Assembly (NCBI GenBank): GCA_027487775.1
Contig: JAIYCY010000007.1
Coordinates: forward strand, 1-64,000
Reading direction: 5' to 3'
Origin: Planctomycetaceae bacterium
GTDB taxonomy: Bacteria > Planctomycetota > Phycisphaerae > Tepidisphaerales > Tepidisphaeraceae
DNA: 64,000 bases
Part shown: in pieces, positions 12,101 to 24,100 of the stretch
How the letters are laid out: every line of letters begins with the position of its first letter
How positions within the stretch are numbered: position 1 is the first letter of the stretch
Made by a program: the position numbers and the translations under genes
The notes under the pieces: model-generated
Databases searched by the model: none
What the model was told of the DNA's origin: nothing
What the model saw: only the letters and a program-made list of their open reading frames with translations

Positions 12101-15100
12101 TCGAACGTCTGCGTCTGCGCCCAACTCTCCCCGCCGTTGGGACTGATGACCAGAACATACGTGCCAGGCGAGCGGGACGCCTGCTCGGTGTTGCCGAACG
12201 CACCGAGATTGACGATCGAACCGTTGGGAACAGGTTCATTGGCAAAGCTGCTCGACGGATTGCCACGATCGATCGCGGGCGAAAGCGGATTGGCGGGGTT
12301 GGTGATGAGTGTGCCGGGATTATCGATCGGGAGACTGCCAGGGCCGAGGATCGGTGCGAGCGATCCACCTGCCGCGACGCCGTGTGGACTCTGGAGGTGG
12401 TAATCGTCGTCGGCGTTGCCCGCAATGTTGTCTGCACCATTGGTGTCGTAGAAAAGTGGGTTGGTGCTGATCGAATTGGCGTCACCGAATGTAGCGCTGC
12501 GCCAGGCGTCGAGCGAGGCCCTTGCCACACCCTGCCAAAGCCCGACGCTCGCCCCGCCTGAGGCGATCAGCAGGTTGTAGTCGCTCGCGAAGCCGACCTG
12601 ACTGTTGCTGGCCACATTGATGCCCGCGCCGCTTCCGCTCGTGCGAATGATGTTGTTGCGGAGCGTGTTGTTGATCTTCCCGTTCTCGATCCGGATCGCA
12701 TCGGCACCCGCGGCATCGATCGTGTTGTTGGCGATCGTCGTGATTGACGATCCGCCGTCGAGGAGGATCGAGACCGACGTGTTGCCGTAGAGAAGGTTGT
12801 TGGCGATCGTCAGCGAAGGCGTGGACTCGACGCGGATGCCCGTCGCACCTCCGTAAATCACGTTGCCGACGATCGAGCCGTTGCCGGAGAATGTGCTGGA
12901 ATAAATGCCGATCGATGAACTGCCGCTGATGCGGTTACGGCTGATGAGCCCGTTGGTCAGGCTGCGAATACCACGGAAGTTGTTGACCAACACGTTTTCG
13001 ACCGCAGACGAGCCTGATTCAAGGTAGATGCCGGCGTCGTTGGTGCCGGTATGACCCGAGATGAAATTGCGACGCACGACCGCTCCGCCCACTGCGTAGA
13101 CGCCGATGTTGCTGTTACTCAGAATGCGATTCTCTTCCAGCGTAATCGTCGAACCGCCGATGGTGATGTAGATGCCGTTCTCGTTGCCGCTGGAGAGGTT
13201 CCCGCGGACGAGCATGGTCGCGGGGCTGTTGTTGATGAACAGGCCGCTCTGCGTGTTGTTGGTGAACGTGTTGTTTTCGACAAGCGCCGCACCGAGCGCG
13301 AGGTTCACTCCGTGACCTGCGTTATTGGCAAACGTCCCGCCGCTAAGTTCGAGGAGCCGGACGCCGGAGAACAACCCCGCCGAACCCGCACCACTCACCG
13401 AGACGTTTTCGATAATGACATCGACGGAATCGCTTTCGAGCCGAACGCCTTCAAGACTGGTTCCACTGATCAGAAGATTCTGCAGCGTCAGTCCGGTCGA
13501 GTCGTTACGCGTATACACCCCGCGACGCGAGCCGGTGAGCGTGAGATTCGCGAGTGTCGTGTTGTCGCCGTCGTTGAACTCGAACAGCGTGCCCGTCGTC
13601 GGATTAAAATGGAACACGGACGCCACAGATGCATTCGTCGGCCCGGTGATGGTCGCGCCTTCGTCGTCGTTGATGAGCGTGTTTCCGCTGATGCGAACGT
13701 CGCGGAAATGCCCGTAGCTGCCCGTGTCCATGAAGACGGTGTCGGCTGCCCCGAGATCGTAGGTGCGGAGCAGCGTGGTGAGCAGCGGCTTGGGCGCGGT
13801 CGGCAGCTTGCCGGTGTTGCGGTTGTTGCCGACGGCGCCGGGCGTGTATTGATCGCCTGCGTTGCTCGCGTCGTCGACGTAGTAATTCTGACCGGACTCA
13901 GGAACCGTCGAAGCTTCGATCGAGCGATCCATGCCGATCGGATCCACGACATGACTCACCTGAATGCGGAAACCACGCTCGCCGAAGTTAAGCCCAAAGT
14001 CGGCGGGTGTGAACGTGAAGCTGCCGGTGTCCGGCGCAGCGGCGGTGATGTTCACTCGCTGCGCGGGACCGTCTACGCCGTCCTGAAGAACGTCGATGCG
14101 GACCGGACTTTCAGCCGAGTTTCCGTAGCTGTCCCAGAGGACGGTGATCGGGCGAAGGCGCTCGATGTCCTGATACATGTCCGGGTAACGAACATGCATG
14201 CGGTATTGCTGCGGGTCGTCGGTGGCGTCGAGTTGGGTCTGTCCGGTCGCTCCGAGATCAAACGAAGCAAGATCGCCCTGAACGCGCACGAACGCAGCGT
14301 CGAGGAACGCGTCGTTGGTCGAGCCCGAGCGGATTTCGGATTCGAATCGATACACGAGCTGACGTGCACCACTCGGAATCGTGAGTCTGAGGCCGTCAAG
14401 CTGCCAACGATCCGCCGGGAGGCTCTCAGGCTCATAGCTCACCGGCGAGCCGATCGGCTGACCGAGTCCGTCGCGGAAGCTGAAGACAAAGCGAGCGACA
14501 TCCGAAATGTCCTCGGCGGCCACACGCAAACGCCCGCCCACCAGCGCGACATAGTCGGCGGTGTCCAACTGGGTCGTGCTGAGGCCGGAGTTGGTCAGCG
14601 TCACTACCTGCTCGATGAAGGCAACCTGTGCCGTGTTGCCGAAGTAGTAACCCGCGCCTTCAAACGGCGCGGGCGAGGTCGTCTTGACCGTCGCGCCCAC
14701 ACCCGTGGACCAACCAGAAAGATTGCTGTCGAACGATGCATTGCTGAGAAGATTGGGCGTCGTACGCGTCGTGCCGCGATCCGAAAGCGGATCGCCCGCC
14801 GCCGACGTCGGGCTGCTTGCCCGGAGTCCGCCCACCTGCGGGAAGACGCGGTAGTCGTCGCGACCGAGCGAGTAAAATCGCGGGATCGCGCGGCCCGGAT
14901 CGATCGAAGTCGTGCCCACGGAATGAAGGTCAAACTCGTTGACGTCTCGCTGCCAGTCGATCAGATCCACGAAGGGCTTGGCATAAAACACAATGCCGTC
15001 CGACGACGGACCGGCAAGCAGTGCGTTGTAGTCGCTAAAGAAATTCGCACGCGCGGCTTCGCTCAGTCGCATCGCGTAACCGTCGTCGCTCCAAAGGATG

Positions 15101-18100
15101 TTGTTACGCACCTCGGCAGAGGCTGCCTCGATGCCCAGGGCGTCCCCCGTCTGCGCGTAGACCGTGTTGCTGGAGATGTTCGCGTTCGCGCCTGTCACAA
15201 CGATGCCCGATGCACTGTTGCGATAAATGACGTTGTGGGTCGCAAGGCTGTTTGCACCCAGACGCAGGCCGGTCGTGTTGTAACCGATGCGGTTGAACCG
15301 AACGGTTCCCGAGACATCCGCGCCGATCGTCGCGTTGCGCTCGATCAGATTCGCGTCATCGATGTTGAGCGATCCGAGCGTACCGCTGCCGCTCACACCG
15401 GTCGTGTTGCCAATGACTTGCTGGCGGATCATGCGGGCATTACTGAGCGACACGCCGAGCGTGTTGCGGGTGATCAGATTGGGCACGCGCGCACCGACGT
15501 TGCCGAGTGCGTCGGCCTCGACGCTGATCGTGGTGGTCAGGCCCGTGGAGTTGCTCGTGATGATGTTGCCCGAGAGGTCGGCGCGGGCGGCGTAGCGGAC
15601 GCCTAGCGCTCCGCCGGCAATGCGGTTGTTGTCGATCGAGCCGGTCAACGGCGCATCGATGGCAAGCACCGTCGAGACCGCACGCAGGTCGTTGCGGCGG
15701 ATGTTGCCCGAGGCGGCACCGCTGATCGTGATACCCGCGGCACCCGAACGAATGCGGTTGTCGAAGGCGGTGATCGATCCGCCCGAGAGGAGGATCGCCG
15801 AGCCGGTCGCGGGCCTGAGCGTGTTGCTGAGGATGCTCGCGTTGATGGTGCTGTTGAGCGTGAGCGGACCGCGCAAGTCGCTTTCAGTGATCTCCAAGTT
15901 GGTTGCAGAGGTCGCGGTGGTCGAACCACGAACGGTCGAATCGTGCAGCGTCACGCCGGTTCCGCTGATCGCAAGCGACTGCGTGATGTCGAGACCTTCC
16001 AGGCTGACGTTGTTGCCGTTGATCGTCACCGCACCGTCGATGAGCGTGCCGGATGCCGGCGCGCCGATGATGCGAACGCCCGCATCGCCTGATGCGATGG
16101 TGAAGCCGGCATATGCGCCCGTATCGACCAGGATGACGTCGTTGGGTCCGAGATCGTATTCATCCAGCACGGCCTGAATCGAATTGAGCGGCGAAGAAGG
16201 GCTCGTGCCGGTGGCGCTGTCGCTCCCGGAACCCGTGGTGTAGAAGTCGCCGAAGCCCGTGGAATCGTTGACGTAATAGATCGTGCCAAGGGTTTGGGCA
16301 TTCGTACGAAGGAGGACTTCTTCGCGACCGGGCGAGAGGTCCGCCCAGGCGGAGGTGGGCTGGCCCGTGCTGCTGACCGCGAGCGCGAGCGAGGTGGGAG
16401 AGGCGTAGCGGGCGTGGATCCCCGTGGCACGCGCGTCCCCTGGCAGTTCTTCGACGAACGACGATCCGTTCCAACGCTTGGCGAAAATGGCCGTCGAATT
16501 GCCTCGCTCGGCGGCGAACTGGTCGTCCAGCCAGAGCAAGTGAAGCGATCCGCCGTTGCTGGCCAGTTGCGGACGCGTCGCACTCCCGCCTGTCGAGGAA
16601 AGTCCGCCTGCGCTTCGTGAATTGGCACCGGCTTCGGCCCAGACCCCGCCGCTCACGCGAGCGCCGTAGACTTCGACATCGCTCCCCACGACCTGCTCCC
16701 ACGCCACAAAAAGTGCGCCCGCGTGATAAGCGATGCTCGGACGACTCGCGGGTGATGCGGAGGTTGATGCGCTGCCCGCGCCCGAAGTCGACCACGCCGC
16801 GCCGCTCGAAGAACGCACCCAAACGTCGCCTGCGAGTGTGTAGGCGATCGACACGTTCGTGCCGTCCGTGGCGAGCGAAAGATCCGTCGCTTCGCTGGCC
16901 GTCGAATGTGCGACCGTACCGCTGCCGAAGTTCACCCACGACGAACCGTTGAACTGCAACGCATTGGCTTGATCCGTCCCGTCTTCGTTGATGAACGCAA
17001 CGATCGGCGTCGAACCGCGATAAACGAGCTTGGCTTGATCCGCATTCGTCGCGCTGCTGATCCCGCCAACCGATAGCGAATTGCCCAGCGCCGCCCACGA
17101 TGAACCGTCCCAGCGGGCCAGGCGAATCTTTCGGCCGCTGGTCGTCTGTTCTGTCCACGCAACGACCGGTGCGCCGGTGTTGTCGAGCGCGATCGACGGG
17201 CGGATCGAATCCGAAAGATCGCTTGCTGAGACACCCACGCCCGAAGCACTCGTGCCCAGTTCGACCCACCCATTGCCATTGTGATGTGCGACGTAGATCT
17301 CGAAGTTGCCCGTGCGATTGTCTGACCAGGCGAGATACGTGCCCGAGGTGCCCACGACGACGCTCGGCTCGCGACTGATGCCCGATCCGCCGCTCGTGCC
17401 GAAGCGCGAAGCGCTGCCCGAAAGCATGCCCCAGCGATCGCGACCCACCGGGCCGATCGGAAGCGTCGCCGGCGCGTGCGTGGAACTCGCAGTTCCGGCC
17501 GGCGGAGGCGGAGTCGGTGTGGGCGCGACGAACGTCGTCGGATCGGGACCTTCGCCTGCGCCGTAGTTGACGGTGTTGCTCGAGCCTGCGCCGGCGCTGA
17601 TGAAATCGTCGTCGCCTTCGCCGAACATGAGGTCGTTCCCACCGCCGCCAAAGATGCAATCGCGACCCGAGCCAGCTTCATTCTGATTCGTCGCAAAATC
17701 GCCGTAAAGAAAATCGACGGCGTTGTCATCACCCGTGCCGGCTTGCGTGTGCCCGTAGAGGACGTCGTGATTCGCTCCACCGGCGAGAATGTCCGAGCCG
17801 AGGTTGCCGGTCAGCAGATCGTCGCCTGCCTCGCCGAGCATCGTGTCGTCGCCATCTCCGCCGTCGATGGTGTCGTTGCCCGCGCCTCCCAGCACGTAGT
17901 CGCGACCGGTCCCGCCACGAATCGAGTCTGCACCGTTGTTGCTCCCGCGAATCAGGTCATCACCCGCGCTGCCGTCCAGTGTGTCGCCTGAGCCGCCGCC
18001 GACGAGTTCATCATCGCCGCCGTTGCCTGTGACTGAATCCGAGCCCAGTCCTGCGAGCAAAAGATCGCTCCCGCTTCCGCCGACAAGCGTATCGTTGCCC

Positions 18101-21100
18101 GCCAACCCGCTGAGCGTGGTTCGACCGGTAAAGGGTGCCGCATTGATGGAGTTGGCAAGGTTGTCGCCGGTCAGCTCGGCCTCGTCGATCGAATCGATCG
18201 AGAGATTCGTTCCGATCGAGCGCTGGAACGCGACATTCGATAGCGTGAAACTGCCGGTGCCGCTGGCGACAATCCGATCATTGCCCTCGCCGCCGACGAG
18301 CGTGCCCGTGCCCGCGAAATCGCCCAGATCAAAGACGTTCGCGCCGGGCCCGCCCGCGAGCGCGAGCGACTCGACCGACTCAAAACTGAAGTCGCTGCCG
18401 TCACGACTGAGCGTGCCTTGTCGAATAGTGAAATCGGTGTCGTTGCTGCTCGAAATCGTGTCCTGCCCCGAGAGGCCCCGGACGAGCAGCGTCGCGCCGG
18501 TCCAACCGGTCACGTCGAAGCTGTCGTTCCCGCTGCTGCCCTGAATGATCACGCGCTCGACGCCAGAACCGAGCGAATCAGTCCCTTCACCCACCAACAA
18601 AGAATCGGAGATCGTTTGTGGACCGGCGGCGGACTTGAAGACAATGTCGAAGCCGGAATCGCCACGCATGGAATCCGAACCCGCCCCGCCGTCGATGTAA
18701 TCGTTGCCCGCCCCGCCGAAGACGACATCATTGTCGTCGTTGCCGAAGAGGAAGTCGTTGTCATCGCCGCCGTCGATACTGTCATTGCCCGTGTCGCCGC
18801 TCACGGTGTCAATGCCCGAGCCGGCATTGATGCTGTCGTTGCCCGAGCCGCCGGTGATCAGATCATCCGAAACCCCGCCCAGAATCTGATCATTACCCCC
18901 TTCGCCCGCCAGCGTGTTACCGCCGTTGGTGCCGCTGATGAAGTCGCTACCCGATCCGCCGGTCACGCTGTCATTGCCGCTGCCAGCAATGAGCTTGTCA
19001 TCGCCTGCCTCGCCGCGAAGCGTGTCATTCCCCGCCCCGCCGGAAAGTTCATCATTCCCGTCCCCGCCGATGATCGAATCGTTCAGGAACGTGCCGATGA
19101 GCGTGTCATTGCCCGAACCGCCCTCCAGCGTGACGGCTGTGAGCGTTGTTTCGTTTTCCTCCAGTTCGCTCAGGTTGATTTCATCGCTTCCGCTGCGCCC
19201 GTTGAAGCGGAGCGTGGTGATGGCATAGCTACCCGTGGGAACCGTAAAGAGCTCAAGCACACGCGGCGCGATACGAACCCGATCAGCGCCTTGCGAGCCG
19301 GTAACCACCAGCGTGTTGACATTGCCGATGTAGTTCGCACTCGCGGAGTTGGTGAACGTGAAGGTTTCGAAGCGTCGGATCGCCTCGACTTGGAACGTGT
19401 TCGGCGATTGACCTTCGGACGCGAGGAACCATTGTGCCTGACCGGGCACGGCCGTAAAGAGCGTATAGACGCGACCGTCGCCGCTGAATCGGGCTCGCGT
19501 GCCGGATCCCAAATTGTTCCCGTAGATGTCGACGGTGGTCGGATTACCCACCGAACCGAGTGAATCGATGATGCGCTCGTACGTGCCTCCGCGCTGATTA
19601 AAGTTGACGCGAATCCCGATCGGCGCAGGCGCCTGACCATCCGTGAGATCGCCGTAGACGACGTCATAGCGAATGTCGTGGTCGTAGCGGCTCTCGACGT
19701 TGTTGAGTCGCAGTTCGTTCCCGACAACGACCGCCACATCAGATTCCATCGGCTCGCAGGGAAGATCCCAGTTGAAGAGCTCGAACTCCTGCCGCGTGCG
19801 GAAGACCTCGACATCAAACCACAAAATGTTGGCGATCACCGCAAACTCAACGAACGCACTCAGCGATCCGCCCAGCCGAAGAATACACTCCGGGCCGTAG
19901 CCGAGCTGAAGCATCGCTTCGATGTCGTCGAAGTAAACGCGATTGTCCCCGCCGATCTGGTCGCGGAAGACGATGCTCTGCGGCACCGGAGGATTGGTTG
20001 TCGAATACTTCACGTCCGAAAGGTCGAGCCCGATCCTTCCGATGATTCCCCCGCCGCCTTCGATGGTCGCACCGAGCAGGCCCAGAAGGCTGACCTTACC
20101 CTTGATAAACAGGCCGACCTCCCCATATCCGCCTACCTCAAACGGATCGACCTGATTCGCCTGACCAAGATTCGTGATGTTGTCCCCTATGAAAAACCCG
20201 TCAAGAAAGTTCCCCGTACGAATCCCACGCGAACTAAAGCCAATATCCAAATCTGCAAAGAAGCCGACCTCGCCCTTGATCTGACCCGTGATCGTTCCCA
20301 CGATCGGCCCGACGTTGATCGCGGCAATCAAAAACTCCGGCGTGTTGAATGGAACACCAGCGCGGAACTCCGGCGGATTCCAACGAATCAAATCGACGTC
20401 CTTGCCCAGAAAAAGCTGCAACGCCGCATTAAAAAGCGAACCCTGAAGATTGTCCGGATCGAGCGCAAGCAACTCGATGTTGTAACCCTTCAAATCATTC
20501 AACACGCTCACGAACGGCGCTAGGATACCACCCGTCTCACTGCCCGAGCCGCTCGGCACGCCCGCTCCGCCCCCGCTGCCTGGACGGTTCGAGCCAAAGA
20601 ATTCACTCAAATCGAGCGTGGCGCCTTCATCAAACAACGCAGTGATCGAATTGACCGTGTCAGCCACCTCCAGCATCACGCGAATCGGCTCGATCCAATC
20701 CGCACCGTAAATGGTCTCGATCGCCTCAAGCGGTGTCTGGCCGATGATCGGAAGCTCCGTGTTCAGAAACTCCACCATCTCCGGCGGGAACGGGTTGAAC
20801 TCGTTGAACTTCTGGACGTAAGGCCCGACCAGCCCGCGAATGAAATCGCCCATCTCGAACAGCACCGGGCCGAATCCCACGCCCGGATCAGTGCTCAGCT
20901 GCGTGATCGGCGTCGCGCCGGGATCGACCGGCGAGAAGTAAAACGTCGTCGGCGTCTCGGCGGTCCAATACGCGCGGAACGTCGTCTTGATGCCCGGCCC
21001 GTCCTCGCCGAGATATGCACCGAGCGGCAACACCACGCTCGCATCGCCAGAAACATCCACATCAATATCACCCAACAGATTCGCCGTGTTATCGATCTGA

Positions 21101-24100
21101 ATCCCGAGATTGAAATCAATGTCGAACGTGCCGTCCTTCACGCCGATGATCAAAAACCCAAAATCCCCGCCGAAACGCGGGATCGTGACGTTCAGACTGG
21201 CATCGAGATTCAGCTCGCTGATGCCGTCGAGGTAAAATCCACGATCCGAATTCGCGCCCCACACGATCGAGCCGGTCAAATCGATCGTCGGCAAAAGCGT
21301 GGCATCCAAGCCGAAAAGGTCGCTCCCAAAATCGAACGGGATCGGCTGGGCTGGCGTAAAAGTCTGGTTGTACGTGAGCGTGTACTGAAAACGGGATTGC
21401 GCCGGATTATGCAACGCGGGATTGGACGATGGCGTGATGGTGACGTTCGGCAACGCGTTGTCCACACTCGTGACCAACGCCGCAAACGCAGCAGCGGTCG
21501 GCTGTGACACGTTGAGCTGCCCCCAGACCTGCGTCAGACTCTGCGTGAAACCAAAGATGTCCTTCAGCGGCTTGTTGATCAGCGGGATGTTGGTGTTCAT
21601 CACGCCGTTGCCCAGCAGGCCGCTCAGCAAATTGATCACCGAGTTTATCCCCGCGCCGATGCTGGAGAAATTGAAGTTCTCAGCGCCGATGAGGTTATTC
21701 AAATCGAACGCCTGAACGCTGATCCCGTTGGTGAGCAAGTCGCTGGACGTGATCTTGATGCGAGGAGTCGCTCCCTGACCGGCGGGCAGCCCCGCGCTGA
21801 TCGGCAGCGTCACGTCGAGCGCGATGTCGTCGGTCAGCGTCGGACTCAGCGCGGCGGCGGGGTTCGCGAGAATCTCCGCGAGCGTGATCCGATTGTCGTT
21901 GTTGTTGGGATCGCGAAGCTGAACCGCAAGCGTCGCGTCCTTGTTCGGATCGAGCACGCCCCCGGTCGTTCCGCGAAGCAGCGCCGTCCCACCCGTCACA
22001 CCGATTTGGAAAAAGCCGAGGCTCGCGTTGGCGTTGACACTTCCCGTCAGCCGCCCCCGCACGTTCGCACTCGTCGCGGCGCCGGGCACCAAAAAGAACC
22101 GCTCATTCACCGGCACGCCGTCGTTCAGGTCCAGCCCGATCGTAAAACTCGCGCCCGCCGCACCTGAAAATGTCGCTGCGGTCCCGAGATTAAAACCAAG
22201 ACCCAAAAGCTCTTCCTGCACACCGATGTTGATCGATCGATTGATCGTCTCGTTGACCGTGAACGTGTACTGCAACACGCCATTGGGCAGGTCGTAACCC
22301 GTCACGACATTCACCAGCGAACCGAAGGCGCTCTGCATCACCGAGCCGAGTCGCGTCGCAAAAGCCTGCGCGCTCTTGGTCGTCGTACCGAAACTGTTGA
22401 CCGCTGTCGTGAAACGGTTCGCGAGCGTCTGGACTGTGCCAAGACTCTCGCCCAGAAAACCGAGATCAACCCCAAACGCACCCGATCCGCCGAGCAGACT
22501 CAGGATCGTCGGAATCGCCGAAAGCCCGCCGAGCGCGCTGTCGATGTTCACGTTGCTGAAATCGAAAAGCTTCTGGACCGCCGCGTCATTAATCGAAATC
22601 GTCGACGGATCCAGCACGTCCGGCCAACTGATGCCCAAGGTCCCGCCCGTCAGGCCCGGGATCCCGCTGACCGACAAAGGCAACGCGAGCGACGCAGATC
22701 CATTGACCGACGTCTGCACGAGCGCGCCAATGTTCGCAAAGTTGATCTCACTCTGAACGATCCGACCGGGTGAGGCAGGAGTGCTGGTCGCCGGATCAAT
22801 CAGACGCAGCCGCGCGTCGGCCCCAAAACTCGCCGTCGCGCCCGCGATGCTCACATCCACAAAACCCAGCCGCGCCGAACTCGCAAGCGCCAGCGTCACG
22901 TTACCCGTCGCGCGAATCGTGTCGGCGGGCGCCGTCGAAATGTAGAAGCCGCCCGATCGCGTCACGCCAAACTGCAAATCAATGTCCACATTCATCGACA
23001 CCGTCGCCGTGCCCGAAACATTCAGATCCAGCACCCCCGCATCAAACCCCGCACTAAACGGAACACTGCTGTTGATCGTGCGATCTATGTGCACCGTGTA
23101 CTGCAACGCGTCCAGCGCGTTGTCCACCTGATCCACAAACGAAAGCGAAACATTGCTCACCCCCGCGCCAACAATGTTCCGTAACCGCGTCAGCAGTTGA
23201 TCAGAATTCAAAAACGGAACCGTCGGCGCTTCGGTCGTCCCCCCATACCCCGCCGCCGCCTGAATCGTGTCCAGCAGCGCCTGCGTCCCGATCAGTTGAT
23301 CAATGCTCCGACCCACAATCGGAAGCGGCTTCTTCAGCGGATTGTTCAACCCGCCCGCCGCCAGCGCGATCTCCAGGCCCTGCAGAATCGTCTCGACCCC
23401 GCCCGCAAAATCCCCATTATCCACATCCGACCATCCGCCGAACGCGCTAAAACTCGGCAGGTTCGAACTGAACGTGCCCGGATCGGTCAAATCGGTCCAC
23501 GTAAACCCGAACGTCTGCGACCCGATGCCCAGCAAGCTCGACTGAATCGGAAGTGATCCACTCGCACTCCCGCCAAATGTAAAATCGACCCAGCCGGGCA
23601 CGCTCGACTCTTCTGCAAAATCCGCAACACCAAAGCGATCGACGCCCGGCTTGTCGAGCTGCAACTGCCCGTTGAAACTCAGTTGAGCCTGTCCGCCCGC
23701 AACGCTCGCACTGACAAAACCCACACCCCCCGAACCACTGAGGTTCGATGCGCTGATCGATGCCGTCGCCGAAAACTCCGGCCCCGAAGCGTCGTCGTAC
23801 AGATAAAAATCTCGCGTCGACAAATCCACGCCAAACTTCAATCGACCCGCCACCGTCGCGTTCACCCCCAAACTCGATCCGTCCAGCCGAAGCGGAAGAT
23901 CCGCCAGCGAAAGATCAAACGCCCGCGTCGTGTTCCGCGTCGCCGACAAATTGAGCTGGATCGTCAACTCGGTTCCGCTCAAACTGAAGCTGACATTGCT
24001 GTTGCCAGAACCTGCGTTCAGACGCGTGATGTAAGACTCAAGCGAGTTGAACGAACCCACGTTGACCGTACGACTGGTGATCAACCCGGGTATGTCCAGA

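Noticed and set aside
13051..15606. 851-codon open frame on the plus strand
   Set aside because: It is antisense to the beta-helix part of the giant gene, has Arg-rich low-quality sequence without domains or a ribosome site, and is explained by the codon bias of the real gene.
16160..17659. 499-codon open frame on the minus strand in another frame
   Set aside because: It overlaps the giant gene in a shifted frame; Arg/Ser-rich sequence with no recognisable fold.
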